Positions 10,755 to 22,146 of a stretch of 64,000 bases of DNA are shown here, in pieces. The DNA comes from Microbotryomycetes sp. JL201 (lineage: Eukaryota > Basidiomycota > Microbotryomycetes): contig JAQYUZ010000057.1 of assembly GCA_033819885.1 (NCBI GenBank), positions 1 to 64,000 of the forward strand. Reading direction: 5' to 3'. The position numbers and the translations under genes were made by a program. The notes below the pieces were generated by a model. It saw nothing but the letters and a program-made list of their open reading frames with translations, made no database searches and had not been told where the DNA came from. How positions within the stretch are numbered: position 1 is the stretch's first letter; each line of letters opens with the position of its first letter.

Positions 10755-12347
10755 ATGGGCGTATCAACTCAGCCCAGGCGACGGTTGCTGTGGATCTTTG
10801 CTTCGAGCGCCTTGTTCGCCTTGGCCCTTTTGCTCTTGTCTGCTGCCACACGACACCACTCGAGAGGCTATCCGGACGACGATGACGATGACGAGAGTGA
10901 TCGGACGTCTCCGCTAGACTCTGCCTCGGCTGCATTGTCTTCATTGACGGCGCCATTGTTGCGCTCGAAAGCTTGGGCAAAGCTACACAACTCGACCTCG
11001 ACCTGGTCATACACTCAGAAAGCGTCGTCCTCAGATGCAGTGTTGTCGACATTCACGTACGACCCTACAAACACTCTCGAGTACAGAAACCACCTCGAAC
11101 GAACGACCAGTCCTTCATCTCAATTGAAACACTCCAAGACATTGACCTTCGACAAGATTTACGTATTGAGCTTGCCTTGGAGAAAAGACAGACGAAGTCA
11201 AATGAAGCAGCTGGCGAAAGCTTTGGGCGTAGAGATCGAATTTGTCGACGCGAGCTCGAAAGATGAACCATTCATCAGGTGGATCGCCGAACGGGCAGTC
11301 GAAGTCAGACGACAGAGGCTCGAGATCATGGCAAGTTTCTCTTTCCTACCCAACTTTTAACCTCTATTCTGACCTTGTTCTTTGCTTTTCGTCCGCAGGC
11401 TGAAGCACAAGGCGTCCTAGCTACAAAGATCGGCGGTTTAAAAATCGGCAATGACTGGCTCAAAACCAGACCATCCGGCAAGACAGAGTTTCCAGAGTTT
11501 CCTTCGACGCTTGTCACGCCATCTGCAGACTCATCGTGGGTGGACGTGCTCGAAGAAGCTCACTCTACCAATCAAATGTCACAACTCGTGCCCGATGATC
11601 CTCACTTGAACATTACCCAAGCTTTGTGGGACCATGTTGAAAAAATCGACGGCAGGCAGGTCAACGAGGGCGTCATTTCGACGTTTTGGGGTCACACGCG
11701 GGCGATGAAAAAGGTTTTGGAGAATGACGACGCGTCAGCTTTGATTCTCGAGGACGATGTCGACGTTGAGTGGGATTTGGAGAGGCTGTGGAGTAGGATA
11801 GAGATGAGATTGCCGAGGGACAAGGCCGGAAGAGAGGCATGGGACGTGACGTTCTTGGGTCACTGCTGGGGACGAGAGCTTCTCAGTCAGTCCACTTTCT
11901 ACAGCGCTCGCATACGAATCTCACTGACCGCTAGTTTCATCGACAGAGCCGCAGTATCTGCATCCGACACTACACCAGTCGACGGCCCCTTTGTGTCTGC
12001 ACGGCTACGCCGTCACCAACAAGGGTGCCGAGCACATTCTTTCACTGCTCAATAACCCGTGGTCGGCATACCAAACGGCTGTCGACACTGCGGTACCTTC
12101 TTTCATCCAGTTTGGACTGGTCAATTCGTTCTCCGTCGAACCACCACTGATCATCCAACGCAAGGACGGGCCGAGCGACATCCAGCAAGGGATCGGCTCG
12201 ATCTGGAGAGGACTGTTGATGGACAGTACGGTCGACAGGATACGACAGAGCGAAGGCGAGACTGTTGAAGATCCCGTGTACGACGAAAACAATCTCGACC
12301 CAGCGACCGTGTACAGATACGGCAAGAAGCAGATCTGTCCACAGTAG
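10755..12347 (+). CDS. Glycosyltransferase family 25 protein
   Basis: A type II membrane glycosyltransferase of family 25 (LPS-glycosyltransferase-like, PF01755), probably Golgi-located and acting on glycoproteins or wall glycans; the acceptor is unknown. An N-terminal anchor (LLWIFASSALFALALLLLSA) and a Ser/Asp-rich stem precede the catalytic start FDKIYVLSLPWRKDRRSQM, with KALGVEIEFVDASSKDEPF. The acidic metal-binding motif is ALILEDDVDVEWDLERLW, preceded by VISTFWGHTRAMKKVLEND. Further conserved blocks are WDVTFLGHCWG, LCLHGYAVTNKGAEHIL and VDTAVPSFIQFG. The first intron, after EIM, has a GC donor (GCAAGT...CAG): reading through or using the nearby GT gives stops, whereas GC-AG splicing restores MAEAQGVLATK. 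The second intron uses GTCAGT. Confidence 0.9.
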
Positions 12348-12967
12348 AGCGCCTTGTACAATCTTGTCCTTTATCTGCAATCTTCGCATGCATTATCGTT
12401 CGAAAGCAGGCTTAGCAGCGAATGAGTTAACCTTTACCTGGGTTGCATCTGACCGACCCGCAGGCTGTGGGCGTCCCGAAGCAAGGATTTGATGAGACCA
12501 CGACAAGCCACAAGTTGCAGGATCGCAAGACGGAAAAAAAGGCCCGGGCGTGCGCTGGGCTCGAAAGTGAATAACGAAGAGCACTCGACTGGCTGGGCAA
12601 ATCTGATCCTGCTCTGGCCATCGAGATAGGTTTTTACGATTGACCTGCCCAATGTGTGTAATAAATTGAGGAAGCGTCTTGACGAAATGCGTTGTCATCT
12701 CGTTCTGTCACCTGATGCTCGTGGTTGATTCAGCTCGGCTGCCCTTCTCGTGTGGCGCCGTGTGAAATAGTACTGCACCGAATTAAGAAAGTTCCGAGGG
12801 ACAAGCCTGTACGCTGTTAGAGATGCAACATCAAGCGCCCTGACTTGAGGACGTGAATGACAATGACTTTGCCTCGTGACGTTCCAGTCGGCATCATTTT
12901 TGCACCGACCACACCGTTTGAACCTTGATTCGCTCCAGCGAACCGCTCTTGAATACAACTGTTGAAC
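12348..12967. other. Intergenic, nothing recognised
   Basis: About 620 bp with only short open frames that lack protein-family features. The distal part should be the promoter and 5' untranslated region of the gene starting at 12968. Confidence 0.4.
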
Positions 12968-13845
12968 ATGGTGAGCCGTCGGATGTGTATTCAACCTTCG
13001 TCTCTGCCCGCAAACAGCTGTGCAAGTTGACTGAGCCGCCCTTTGTGCTTGCCTCGTCGCCGTACATGTCAATTTACCTGTACATGTCACACTTTAGCAA
13101 AACGATGATTTGCAAGCATTGTTGAACCAACTGCGCGAGTCTCAGGACAAGATCGAGTCGTCCACAGCTGGCAATTCAACGTCTGCATCTCATCCACCTC
13201 AAACGACAACTCTGACGACAAACACAAATGCTGGCTCGAATTCGAACGTACCGAGTCAAGCTCAATTAGACAGCTTGCTTCAGTCTATGAAGCAGCATCA
13301 CCGTTCTGATCAGAGGACGGTGACGCAACGGACAAGAGATTTGACACAATTGTCGTACGCCGAGGCAGTACCTATCGTTCAATCACTGTGCATGGACGAC
13401 AGCTTGGTTGAGAACGTTAGACGGATGGTCAAGAGCCAACACGAGTTGGAGCAAACTCTGGCGGATGAGAGGACGGCTTTAAAGAAAGAGTTGGTTACCA
13501 AGGGAACAAGGTGAATCCGCTCCCTGTTTATTAACCGTGGTTCCACAACCTGACGAGACAACTTCCGTGTCGGTAGTGCTCCCGGTATCAATTCGAAATT
13601 GAGGTTGTGGGACAAATCCGCATTGTCAAAGTGGCAAAAGCGGTACTCGGAGCAACAAGCGGCTCTTCAGCAGGTGCGTCGCACTCGGCGTCATTCAATT
13701 TCGACAGCGGTTGATGATCTCCTCTGCATGTCAGCTCGGCGTGCCCACGTTTCACCGAACAAAGGATCCCGTCATATTGCGAAAACAAGCGCGGGTGCTC
13801 AATGTTTTACTGGGTTTTATTGAGCGAGACGACGAGGACGAGTGA
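12968..13845 (+). CDS. Coiled-coil protein, start codon-only exon 1
   Basis: I do not recognise the family. The predicted protein of about 208 residues begins MQNDDLQALLNQLRESQDKI, has a Thr/Ser/Asn-rich linker, then helical stretches LSYAEAVPIVQSLCMDDSLV and VKSQHELEQTLADERTALKK, and ends with SKWQKRYSEQQAALQQLGVP and RVLNVLLGFIERDDEDE. Its charge pattern suggests coiled coils and a structural or adaptor role. Exon 1 appears to hold only the ATG (12968-12970), followed by GTGAGC; the intron ends TTTAG at 13097. The frame of exon 2 has a stop immediately upstream and no early in-frame ATG, which supports this. Two further introns follow KGT and LQQ. Confidence 0.75.
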
Positions 13846-14216
13846 ATTGACACGTGACGAGACGAGCACGATGTATCATCGATAGCAGGGCCCGCCCGGC
13901 AAGAGTCAGGCAGTTTCGACGCCGGCTGGTTGGCAGGACGTCACGTTATGGCTACCGTCAGACAGAGGCATCAACAGCGAGTATCGGTGAAAGCCACGGA
14001 CAAAAAAGGGACGATGGCATGAGATACCAAAGCCCGGGACCGTGCCAAGGAGAAAGGCTTCTTGGCGTAGACGAGACAAGTCGCGTTCAAGATCCGAGAA
14101 GCAAAAAGGGGTGTGAACGAAGAGAGAAGATACGACAAGCAATGCTTTGGAAAAATGGTACTGCTACTATGGCGCGACGACATATTTGCTGTACAAAAAG
14201 AAACCTCATGACGAGA
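13846..14216. other. Convergent intergenic spacer
   Basis: This is 3'-flanking sequence between two converging genes. I see no coding frame or RNA gene in it. Confidence 0.4.
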
Positions 14217-17092
14217 TTATGACTTGGGTGGGGGACACTTGCCGAATTGCGGAGGAGAGGATTGTCCACCGGACAATAGCATTTGAATCTGAAAGCGCCC
14301 GTTCGGACGTCAATGGTCAAATCGACGGACTGAGGAGCCGTCGAAGACTGAGAGCTCACAGTTTGACTGGTCGTGTAAATGGTCGCAAACAAGCCAAAGA
14401 CGAACAGAACGATGTCGGCCACCTTTTGCTTGCGAGTGCGTGCGCACGCTTTATAGTGCAGCAAGGCGGCTGTGCAAGTTGTGAGAGTAAATCTTGAGTT
14501 CAGCTTTGAACAAAGGCGAGACGACGTACGATAGCAAAAGCAAAGAGGCACACTGTATCAAGGGCACGAGTCAGCCTGCCGTAGACTCCCTGCAAGCCGA
14601 CGCAGATTGGCTCACCAAGCCAAAGATCCAACCAAGCTGACAAACTTGTCCAAATCTGCCGCTCCCGCCCATGCGACGGCCGAGCATCCGACGACAACCA
14701 GTGACCTGAACATGTTCTTCTGCCACTTGACCTTGTTTGAGTGTTTGCCTGACCTGCTGAATAATCCGTTCTCCATGATCCTGACGGCCGGGAACAACTG
14801 CAAAGGGGTGGACAACAAGATGGCGACCGAGTAGAGAAATTGTGACGCCTGGACGAATTTGTCTTCTTGAGGCAAGTTGACAAATACGACAGTTTGGATC
14901 TTTGAACCGTACGCAGAGTAGGCCAGCGCGCCGCCACCGGCAAACAAAAACATGACGCCAATCATGACGCCCGTCAAGACGCGAGGGAAGCGATGAGGTT
15001 CAGCCATTGATTCTGTGATCGGAATTACAAGGCCGATGCCCTCGAATGAGAATACGGCCGTTCTGGGTTCGTTGTATCAGCTACGAGGGCGCAACTGGAA
15101 CAACCCAGGCAACGTACCCGATGAGCAAGGGAAAATCTTTCTTGTTGAACATTTTGACGTCTGCAATTCCCACGTCGGCCAAGACTTTGATCTCGTTCAA
15201 AAAGATATAGACGAGGCCAAACAAGATGAATGCGTCCGCCACGAGCGCGGTGCCCGATAATTTTTGAATGTTGCGGATCATGGCAAACGCTACGCACAAG
15301 ATCTTAGCTCGAGGCATCGCTATGACCTTTTGCATGGACACTTACGCATAAAAATGACAAGTTGGGCAAAAATGAGGTACTTGATGTCGACGTACTTTGC
15401 GCAATTGCTGACGGCCATGATGAACGCTTGCAAATTCTCAGACTATGGAACCACGATCAGCAAGACGAGAGAGGCCGGGCAAGCTGCCGACTTACGACAA
15501 AGATTGTGTATGCTGCGACGAAGCCAATTTGCGACAGGACAATCGAGAACAAGATGCACCATCGCATGTACTTGCCGTAGAGCGCACCGCCAATGTCTGT
15601 AGGTGCTTATCGTGAGCTGCTGTATCAGCCGCAATTTGCAAAGAAACTTGCCGCCAAATGACCCGTGAACGACCAGACGCGTTGATACGAGCAGTAAAAA
15701 GGAATAGAGCGAGATCATGGCAATGCCACACAATACGATCGTTGAGAACAGCAGACCGCCGTTGAAGAATCTGCGTCGAAACGACGCTCTCAGCCGAGCT
15801 TCGTTCAGAAAGGGAGAGAGTACTCACGCCTTGCCAAGAAAGAGGACGCCCGTGCCGACGAATGATTTGAGCAGCATGAGCACTGCTTGCGTCACTGTTG
15901 CTGAGCCTTGCCTCGAGCTGCTGGACGCGCGTTTCCGAGAATCTGCCCTGACGGCGCTCGGCCTTCCTCTGACGAGTGGTGTACGCTCGTTGGCCACGTC
16001 TTGCTCCTCATCAAAGTCGTCCTCGTCTTCTTCCTCTATCTCCTCCAAATTCTCGCCGGCGTAATGGCCGTACAGCGCCAGGAACTCGCCAAACGACTTT
16101 GTCCTGAGAACAGGTGGTCTTGCCGCGCTTGCGACACTTACGCCGGAGCCGCTCGCATCGTCTCCGCCTGATCCATTCATTCCTTGTTCTGCCATTTTTC
16201 TGACGATAAAGTCTCGCCTGAAACCTCCTGGCTCGAGCATTTGTTTCACTGCGAGTCCGCTGTCTGTCGCAACAGCGGCGTCCTCGTCGTCTCCGCCAAA
16301 AGTCGACGCATTGGCGCTTCCTTCCCTCAATTGTTCAATACTTGGTCTCTCATTCAGGGCCATGCTAGGTCGCCTACTACCATGTCCGGCCGCGCCTGCG
16401 AGAACTTCGATCGACGCAAGACTCTTTGACCGACGCAAGCTTGGTGCGCCGCTTGCGTCTGCTTCGCGCGCGGCCCATTTGTACACGTCTGCGACGACGT
16501 CACCTCCCTCCAAATGGTACGGCGTCGGGTATTGCTCGTCACCTGACGCCACAGGTCCACTTCCGGCCGCTGAAGCTACCGGGATGCTCGTCGTCGATGA
16601 CAAGTCACCGGCAGTCGCGTTTACATTTCGTTCTGCCTCTTGTGCGATAGCCTCTTGGTCTTCTGCACTAAGCAAGTGACGTCTGACGATTTCGGCCTTT
16701 TGCTGCTCCGTCAGTTCAGATGACTGCTGCTGCTGTTGAGCCGGTGTGCCCAAGGTGGGCACGAATTCAGATGACTTTGTATGGTCCTGGTGTTGTTGCG
16801 CGCTTGGTCTGGTCGCAGCGAGTGAGGAAGGCCCGGCCGGTGACGACGGTGCTGCGGCCTGCCTCGCCGTCATGGTCGACGATGCCAACGACACGCTTGA
16901 AGCGTCTGGAGTCTGGGATTGAGACGACCTCGCTGGGATTTGAGGGATGCCGACGGCGAGAGGACTGCCGACGCGCGGTGAGCGACTGGTCGGCGTCAGC
17001 AGACCCGTCATGCTCGAGCTGCTCGTAGATGACTGCCTCGTGCTGTTGCCCATCGGCAACGAAGAGTTGCTCGGCAGCCGCGGAGACGTCAT
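14217..17092 (-). CDS. Vacuolar amino-acid transporter, AVT3/AVT4 type
   Basis: An amino acid/auxin permease family transporter (PF01490), closest in pattern to vacuolar Avt3/Avt4 exporters related to SLC36. The first about 340 residues are a Ser/Gln-rich cytosolic tail with acidic patches (EEIEEEDEDDFDEEQDV) and RTPLVRGR. The membrane core starts VTQAVLMLLKSFVGTGVLFL and continues with GGALYGKYMRWCILFSIVLS, a block equivalent to TAVFSFEGIGLVIPI, and FPRVLTGVMIGVMFLFAGGG. It then has LPQEDKFVQASQFLYSVAIL, VGSLAW and LHYKACARTRKQKVADIVLF. The spliced C-terminus TIQMLLSGGQSSPQFGKC resembles that of fungal Avt3-like proteins. The start at 17092 is an ATG. Most introns fall in the membrane part, while the long tail is a single exon. 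Confidence 0.92.
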
Positions 17093-17456
17093 TGAGGCCC
17101 GGTCGAGCGTATGTGCGTCAATAGCAAAAGGCAGAGATTTGGTCCGACGGCAGAACCGGAATCGTCACCGGCACGGCTTTCGTGTTGCAGTCCACAAAGC
17201 ATGCAAAAAGGCTTACATTTTGTATTTGCACTGCGACTGCATGAAACCCGAAACGCACCGAAATCTTGAACATCAACTCGGCAGCTCGGATTGCCACCGA
17301 GTACCCCACGAGCCAGCATTGAGAACAGGATGGATCTGAAACTGAAACATAGAGATTGTGACATGACAGAGAAACTATGCACGGGCGCGACCAGGCGGCA
17401 AATGTACGAAAGCTACAGAATGAAAAGGCGTGTATACAAAGGGGCCGAGTGCAGAC
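17093..17456. other. Transporter upstream region
   Basis: This 364-bp spacer lies between same-strand genes. It is expected to contain the promoter of the amino-acid transporter and the 3' end of the hydroxylase A transcript. No motif stands out. Confidence 0.35.
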
Positions 17457-18889
17457 TTAATCATGAGCTGGGACGGGCGTCGCATCGTGTGCGGGCATGT
17501 AACCGTTCATGCCGAAACATTCAATGCGCTCGCCAGTAGTCTTGAACAAGCGATCCCAAACACTGCGCACAACAACGTCAGTCAACAGGACATGGTCTGG
17601 ATTAGAGTCTTCTCAAGAATTTTGCGGCCTCATCCAGCGAGCAAATGGGTGCTTACCGACTTTGCTTGCCATAATTTCTGCCAGACTTGCCGAATCGATG
17701 GTGCAGGTCGTGGTCCTCGATGATCAATTCGGAATCGAACGGCAACCAGAACAAGGTTGGATGGCCAAAGTAGGCCCTGATGCCACTGTGTCCGAGCATC
17801 TCGACGTAGATCGTAACTTGGAGCGTAAGCCACATTTCACTGAACGACATTGGAACCAGCAAAGATGCGAGCAACGGGATGAAAAAGATTTCCAACGACT
17901 CTTGGATGTCGTCCGCGAGAATGGCGAGGATCACCGTGGGGTGGCGAGTTGTGTGATGTTTTTGATGAATGCGCCAGAGTGCATCAACCTCGTGCGTTGT
18001 GCGATGGTAGCAATACTGTGCCGCGGAGCAGTGGGTCAGCATGAGCCCAGCAGACATGACTGCGCCGCCCGCAGCGAACCATGCGTGGGAGTGTACCAGA
18101 CTTACAAAGAAATAGTCAAAAGCAAGCTGCCATACCATGAGCTTGATCGGATAGGTCCACGACACGTCTGTCAGAGGCGCGACTGCCTTGTCGTAATGAA
18201 GATAAAAGTCCATGGCTGTCCTAAGGAACATGTAGCTTGTGACGCCGAAAGCGAGTTGGCCGACAGAGTGATCCGGAGTGCGATCCCTGTAAATTCGAAA
18301 CAAGTCGAAACAAATCAAAAGAAAGATCAAACCCATGTTTCCACGCCACTTACCTGCCAATATTCTTTTCGTCAAGAGTGCCATACTTGACAGACAGTTT
18401 CTTCAGCCTCGACACGGTGCTGAGTGCGAAAACCATGTACGACAAGACGTAAAACGGATAAGCGGCGTACGCCGGCCACTGCGAGTTGGGGAACGCTTTG
18501 TACGCGAGCCAATGGATCGCCAAAGGAGCCGCGGCTCTCGGCCAAATAAACAAGTTCTCGCGCCATGGGGCGTGGAAAGGCACTCTGCCCCGGTCGAGGG
18601 ACTCGTCGACAACGTAGTGCAGCGACTCGGGCATGGTGGCGAGACTGCAAATGCGCTCGGCCAGCGTCATCTGGGATCTCGGCTTCTTGTAGAACGTGGA
18701 TGCTGGTCGACGATCAACTTTTTGCCTTGTTGTTCGAGGTGCTTTCGGCTGCTCCTCCTCATACGTGACCAAATCATCGCCGGACGACGAGCTCGACTCT
18801 GACGACGAGCGGCGAGCGCGCATGGCGGGTTTGTCCTGGACGGACGTCGTTGTAGCATCTAGTGCCGTTGCTGACCGTAGTGTCACCAT
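17457..18889 (-). CDS. Fatty acid hydroxylase superfamily protein A
   Basis: A membrane di-iron enzyme of the sterol desaturase/fatty acid hydroxylase superfamily (PF04116). The histidine clusters are visible: HRTTH and HQKHH in YCYHRTTHEVDALWRIHQKH, and DHDLHH in EDHDLHHRFGKSGRNYG. Hydrophobic stretches include PAYAAYPFYVLSYMVFALS, ASLLVPMSFSEMWLTLQ and several others. The N-terminus (MVTLRSATALDATT, then a Ser/acidic tract and PRTTRQKVDRRP) is shared with the paralogue at 47583-49337, which fixes the start at 18889. Introns lie after DYFF, after NYGKQSR and elsewhere. The last exon gives VWDRLFKTTGERIECFGMNG. The exact substrate (sterol, sphingolipid or fatty acyl chain) cannot be told from sequence; the ER is the likely site. 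Confidence 0.88.
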
Positions 18890-19320
18890 GTTGCGAGCGG
18901 TGTGGGAAACACAGAAACCAATGCAGCCGCGAAACCGAAACACCTGCGGAGTCGTCAAAGTCGCCGGCGACCAAATTTGGCAGTTCGCCGACCTTTCAAA
19001 TGAAAAGGCTAAAAGGGGGCGATCAATTGAAGGCTTTCATCGCGCGCGGTAAGCCTGACACATGAACACGACCACAATGAAGCTGTGATAACTCTATGAT
19101 CTTGTCATCTTACACACGGATCTTCTCGCTTATTCTCGAGCTGTCAGCTTCCGGTCAGCGGGCTGCAGCTAGTCCATGCATTCATTGCATGACGCGCAAG
19201 TATGTGGGCGGTGGGGCCGAAGCAGGGCACATGACCAACGACAGCCCCACACGTTGGGCTTCGCAGAGCAGAGCCGAGTGATGTCTGTTTGCTCATCTCG
19301 TGAATACAAGCTTTGCACAT
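18890..19320. other. Hydroxylase A promoter side
   Basis: A spacer of about 430 bp upstream of hydroxylase A and downstream of SLD5, both on the minus strand. No coding frame with recognisable features is seen. Confidence 0.35.
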
Positions 19321-20543
19321 TCAAATCAACTCTATCTCGTCCCGGTCCAACAGTGCGCGGATAGTGCTGTACCGCAACATGTGTTGTGAACCCCGATCGA
19401 AATGGACGAGCGATCCTCTGTTGGTTTACGCCGAAACATCAGTACATCCGTTCGCGTTGCGCTCATCGTCGTTGGACGCACTCTGGAAGCAATACCGGCC
19501 CACAAGCCCGTCGCGCTCGTATGAACACTGCTCTTGATAGATCTGGCTCCCTGACTGTCAAAACCCGTACGAATGTCAGCCGACCGAGCCTTGCAGGGAC
19601 TTGCGCCAAGCAAGCGTACTCGGAGGCGGGTTCCTGGCGATCTGCTCTGGCATGGCGTCCATTGCTGCGGTATTCATATAGGTTTGCACGAGCTCGACGT
19701 ATCTATAGTCACGTGAGCCGTCAGCCTCCAGCCCCTGTCGAGCGATTTGGCCTTGCAAACTAACCTTTCGGCATGGGCGATCTCGTTGTGATACATTCGC
19801 TCTTCAACGTCCTCTTGAGCGAGATAGTACTCTGCGCACTGCTCGATCTAGTGGCAAATGCGTCAGACCCTCTCAAGCCGTCAGTGCCTAGCACTTACCT
19901 TGTATATCCGTTCGCGCAACAGAAACTTTAACACGTGAGAAATTCTCATATTTTCAGTCGCGACGAGGCTTGCTTGCAGGTACAACGCATCGTCGCCATC
20001 CGCTGTCGCCGTTGCCCGCCTCACTAGCGCTTTCTGTGTGCGGAGGACGCTGGCATTTTAAACAGCGCGCAGCAAATGAGCGAGTGTTGAACTTACTCTG
20101 CTGGCGAGCTCCTTGACTGTGCGTTCGATCAATCTCTTTGGAAACTTGAGCAACTCTGGCGCGCCAATCTCGTTATTCCATGCTCTTGTGAGCCTGTCAA
20201 TGATCCTCCCTGCGTCTCTCCGCCGCGCGTTGAACTCTTCGTCGCCAAATCCGTACTCGTCGTCGTCGTCGTCATATCCAGCATGGCCGTTGATGATGCG
20301 CTCGAGCTGCGGCGACCCAGCGCGCGTACTGCCATCGCCGTTGTAGTATGCCCCACGGCCTGTCACACTTGATCCCATGCCGTTTCTTGATGATTGCGCC
20401 CGGACGCCGCTTATTGCACTGTCGCTGTCGCGTACTCTGGCACCGCGGTCATCCTGCTGTAGCTGAGCACTCGTGCCCACGCTCATCTGTTCCGCACGCA
20501 GGCTGTCGAATTGTTCATCGTCATCATCGTCGAAGAAAGACAT
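19321..20543 (-). CDS. SLD5: GINS complex subunit SLD5
   Basis: SLD5 is one of four GINS subunits that join Cdc45 and Mcm2-7 in the replicative CMG helicase. The N-terminal region starts MSFFDDDDDEQFDSL at ATG 20541-20543. The core helical domain has LTRAWNNEIGAPELLKFPKR followed by IERTVKELASRV, matching the family signature of a conserved Trp-Asn-Glu and PE-L. The middle exons give LVATENMRISHVLKFLLRER, IYKIEQCAEYYLAQED and NEIAHAERYVELVQTY. The C-terminal B domain is recovered as REPDLSRAVFIRARR and HFDRGSQHMLRYSTIRALLD with IELI before the stop at 19321. At least five introns are needed. PSF1, another GINS subunit, lies 19 kb away on the same strand. Confidence 0.88.
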
Positions 20544-21328
20544 GGAAATCCGATCGCGGTGGGCGCGAGCAAATAGGCAAACAGCAACAAGGCGCGTCGC
20601 AACGCGTCGACTCGACAAGCAATGCCAAATCGAGACACACGAGACTCGAGAGTTATTGCTAAATTTCATGCTGATGACGGTGAAATTTTGACGGGCTGCA
20701 TAAATCTGACCCAACTTGGAGCCATTTTTTGGGATTTTTCAATTGTGCAATAAGTTATAAGCTGATCACCCAATCTTGAACAGAAGCAATCGTAACTGGT
20801 GAAGCGATTTGCATGGTGCCCCTCGAGCTCAAGTCATGCACGATGGCGTATGCTCGCGCTTTTGACGCTGGCTGCCTCTCGCGCGCGAGCATCCGGCCCG
20901 CCCATGGCCAGTCGCAAGTGCCACTGCCTGGCCATCGGGTCCTCGATGATGAAACTGCGCATTCATGATCACGCGGAGTCTCAAAAAGAGACCCGATTAC
21001 TATGACTTGCGAGCATCGCGGGACACGCAGCGCGAATGAGCGGTCAATGATAATCAGCACAAGCGAGACAAATACCTCATGGCTGCGTTGTGAAATGAGC
21101 CGATCTCGCCACTCGCCGCGAGCAGCGCTCTTCCGACCTTTGACGACATCTCGCAACATGATCGCTTCCAATAGCACCGATGCAACACGATTCAATGCAC
21201 GATCGCGTCATCTCTCAATCCGAGGATCGAGGTCGCCACCAGAAAAAGCTTGGACATTGCAGCCCCACCTCTCTTCTTCTCCTTCATATCTGTTCTAACC
21301 AAAAAACCAAGAACACATACATCACAAC
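20544..21328. other. Divergent intergenic region
   Basis: About 785 bp between SLD5 (-) and the CON-10-like gene (+), so it must serve as both promoters. A CCCCT stress-element-like pentamer occurs at 20819-20823, and a pyrimidine-rich tract (about 21261-21297) precedes the CON-10-like start. Both are weak, common motifs. No gene was recognised. Confidence 0.4.
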
Positions 21329-21574
21329 ATGCCTCAAGACGGAGTTCCCAAGCACAAGCCCACTGAGGATGGCGGAAAGCGTTTGGACGGCGAGCCAGAC
21401 AAGCGTAGGCGATAAAGGCCAAACCGCTACGCATGCTCCTGAACTGACACGACGATTTTTTCTCTGAAAATAGGCGTCAGCTCTGAGCACGGCTTTGGCG
21501 GTGACCGCGAGCGCGCGTCTGAGCTCGGCAAGCAAGGTGGCAAGGCCACTGGCAACACTCAGGACGATGAGTAA
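21329..21574 (+). CDS. CON-10-like stress/conidiation peptide
   Basis: A small hydrophilic protein of about 58 residues resembling Neurospora CON-10 and bacterial KGG stress proteins, which accumulate during conidiation, desiccation or osmotic stress. Exon 1 (from ATG 21329) gives MPQDGVPKHKPTEDGGKRLD and ends in GEPDK. After a GTAGGC...AAATAG intron, exon 2 gives VSSEHGFGGDRERASELGKQ and GGKATGNTQDDE. The HGFGGDRERASELGKQGG block is the diagnostic motif. The gene is short enough for automated calling to miss it. A moderately pyrimidine-rich leader precedes the start, which would suit strong expression. Confidence 0.82.
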
Positions 21575-22146
21575 ATGTCGATCACTTAATTTGTTGATTG
21601 GCCAACCGTAAGCTCGCTTCTAAGTCACAGGCTCAGCGGCGAAAATTGACTTGAATGGGTTTGCTTGACAATAGGGATACTGTTGTGCTTTAGGGACCAA
21701 CATTTCGAAGAAGCCGTATTAATTTGTGTGAAATACCAATTCAAGCAGTACCTCGCCGCATTTGCTCAGAAATTACGCTTTGCAAAACTTTTGAGGTATA
21801 CAACCTGATCAACGATGACGCATACTGGTTTCGAACTGGACCTTCGGGAGAGTGCACTCGTCTGGCCCCGCTTCGTACGCATTCGAGCGTGGCAATTGGG
21901 CGCTGTCGTCGTGGCCGATTCGCGTGCGTTTGCATCCTGGATCTCCACAAGCTTCGCTTCTTTTCAGTGACAACTGCACTTTGAACGTCGGCCACTCATG
22001 CTACTCTGACATCTGACATCGAAAATACTCTCGCCAGTCTGAAATATAATCCAAGCGAAGCTTGTTCTGTGTTAATGATGATCTAGCTACTTCGCATCCG
22101 GCCTCTCCGTCGGCTTTTCGTGCCCGAGTCTTCTTCCTGACCGTCC
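21575..22146. other. Convergent intergenic spacer
   Basis: About 570 bp of 3'-flanking sequence between converging genes. No gene is seen; the open frames on either strand at 21724-21995 lack family features. Confidence 0.4.

Noticed and set aside
15824-17028. Plus-strand open frames opposite the transporter tail
   Set aside because: They are shadows of a low-complexity Ser/Gln-rich exon on the minus strand.
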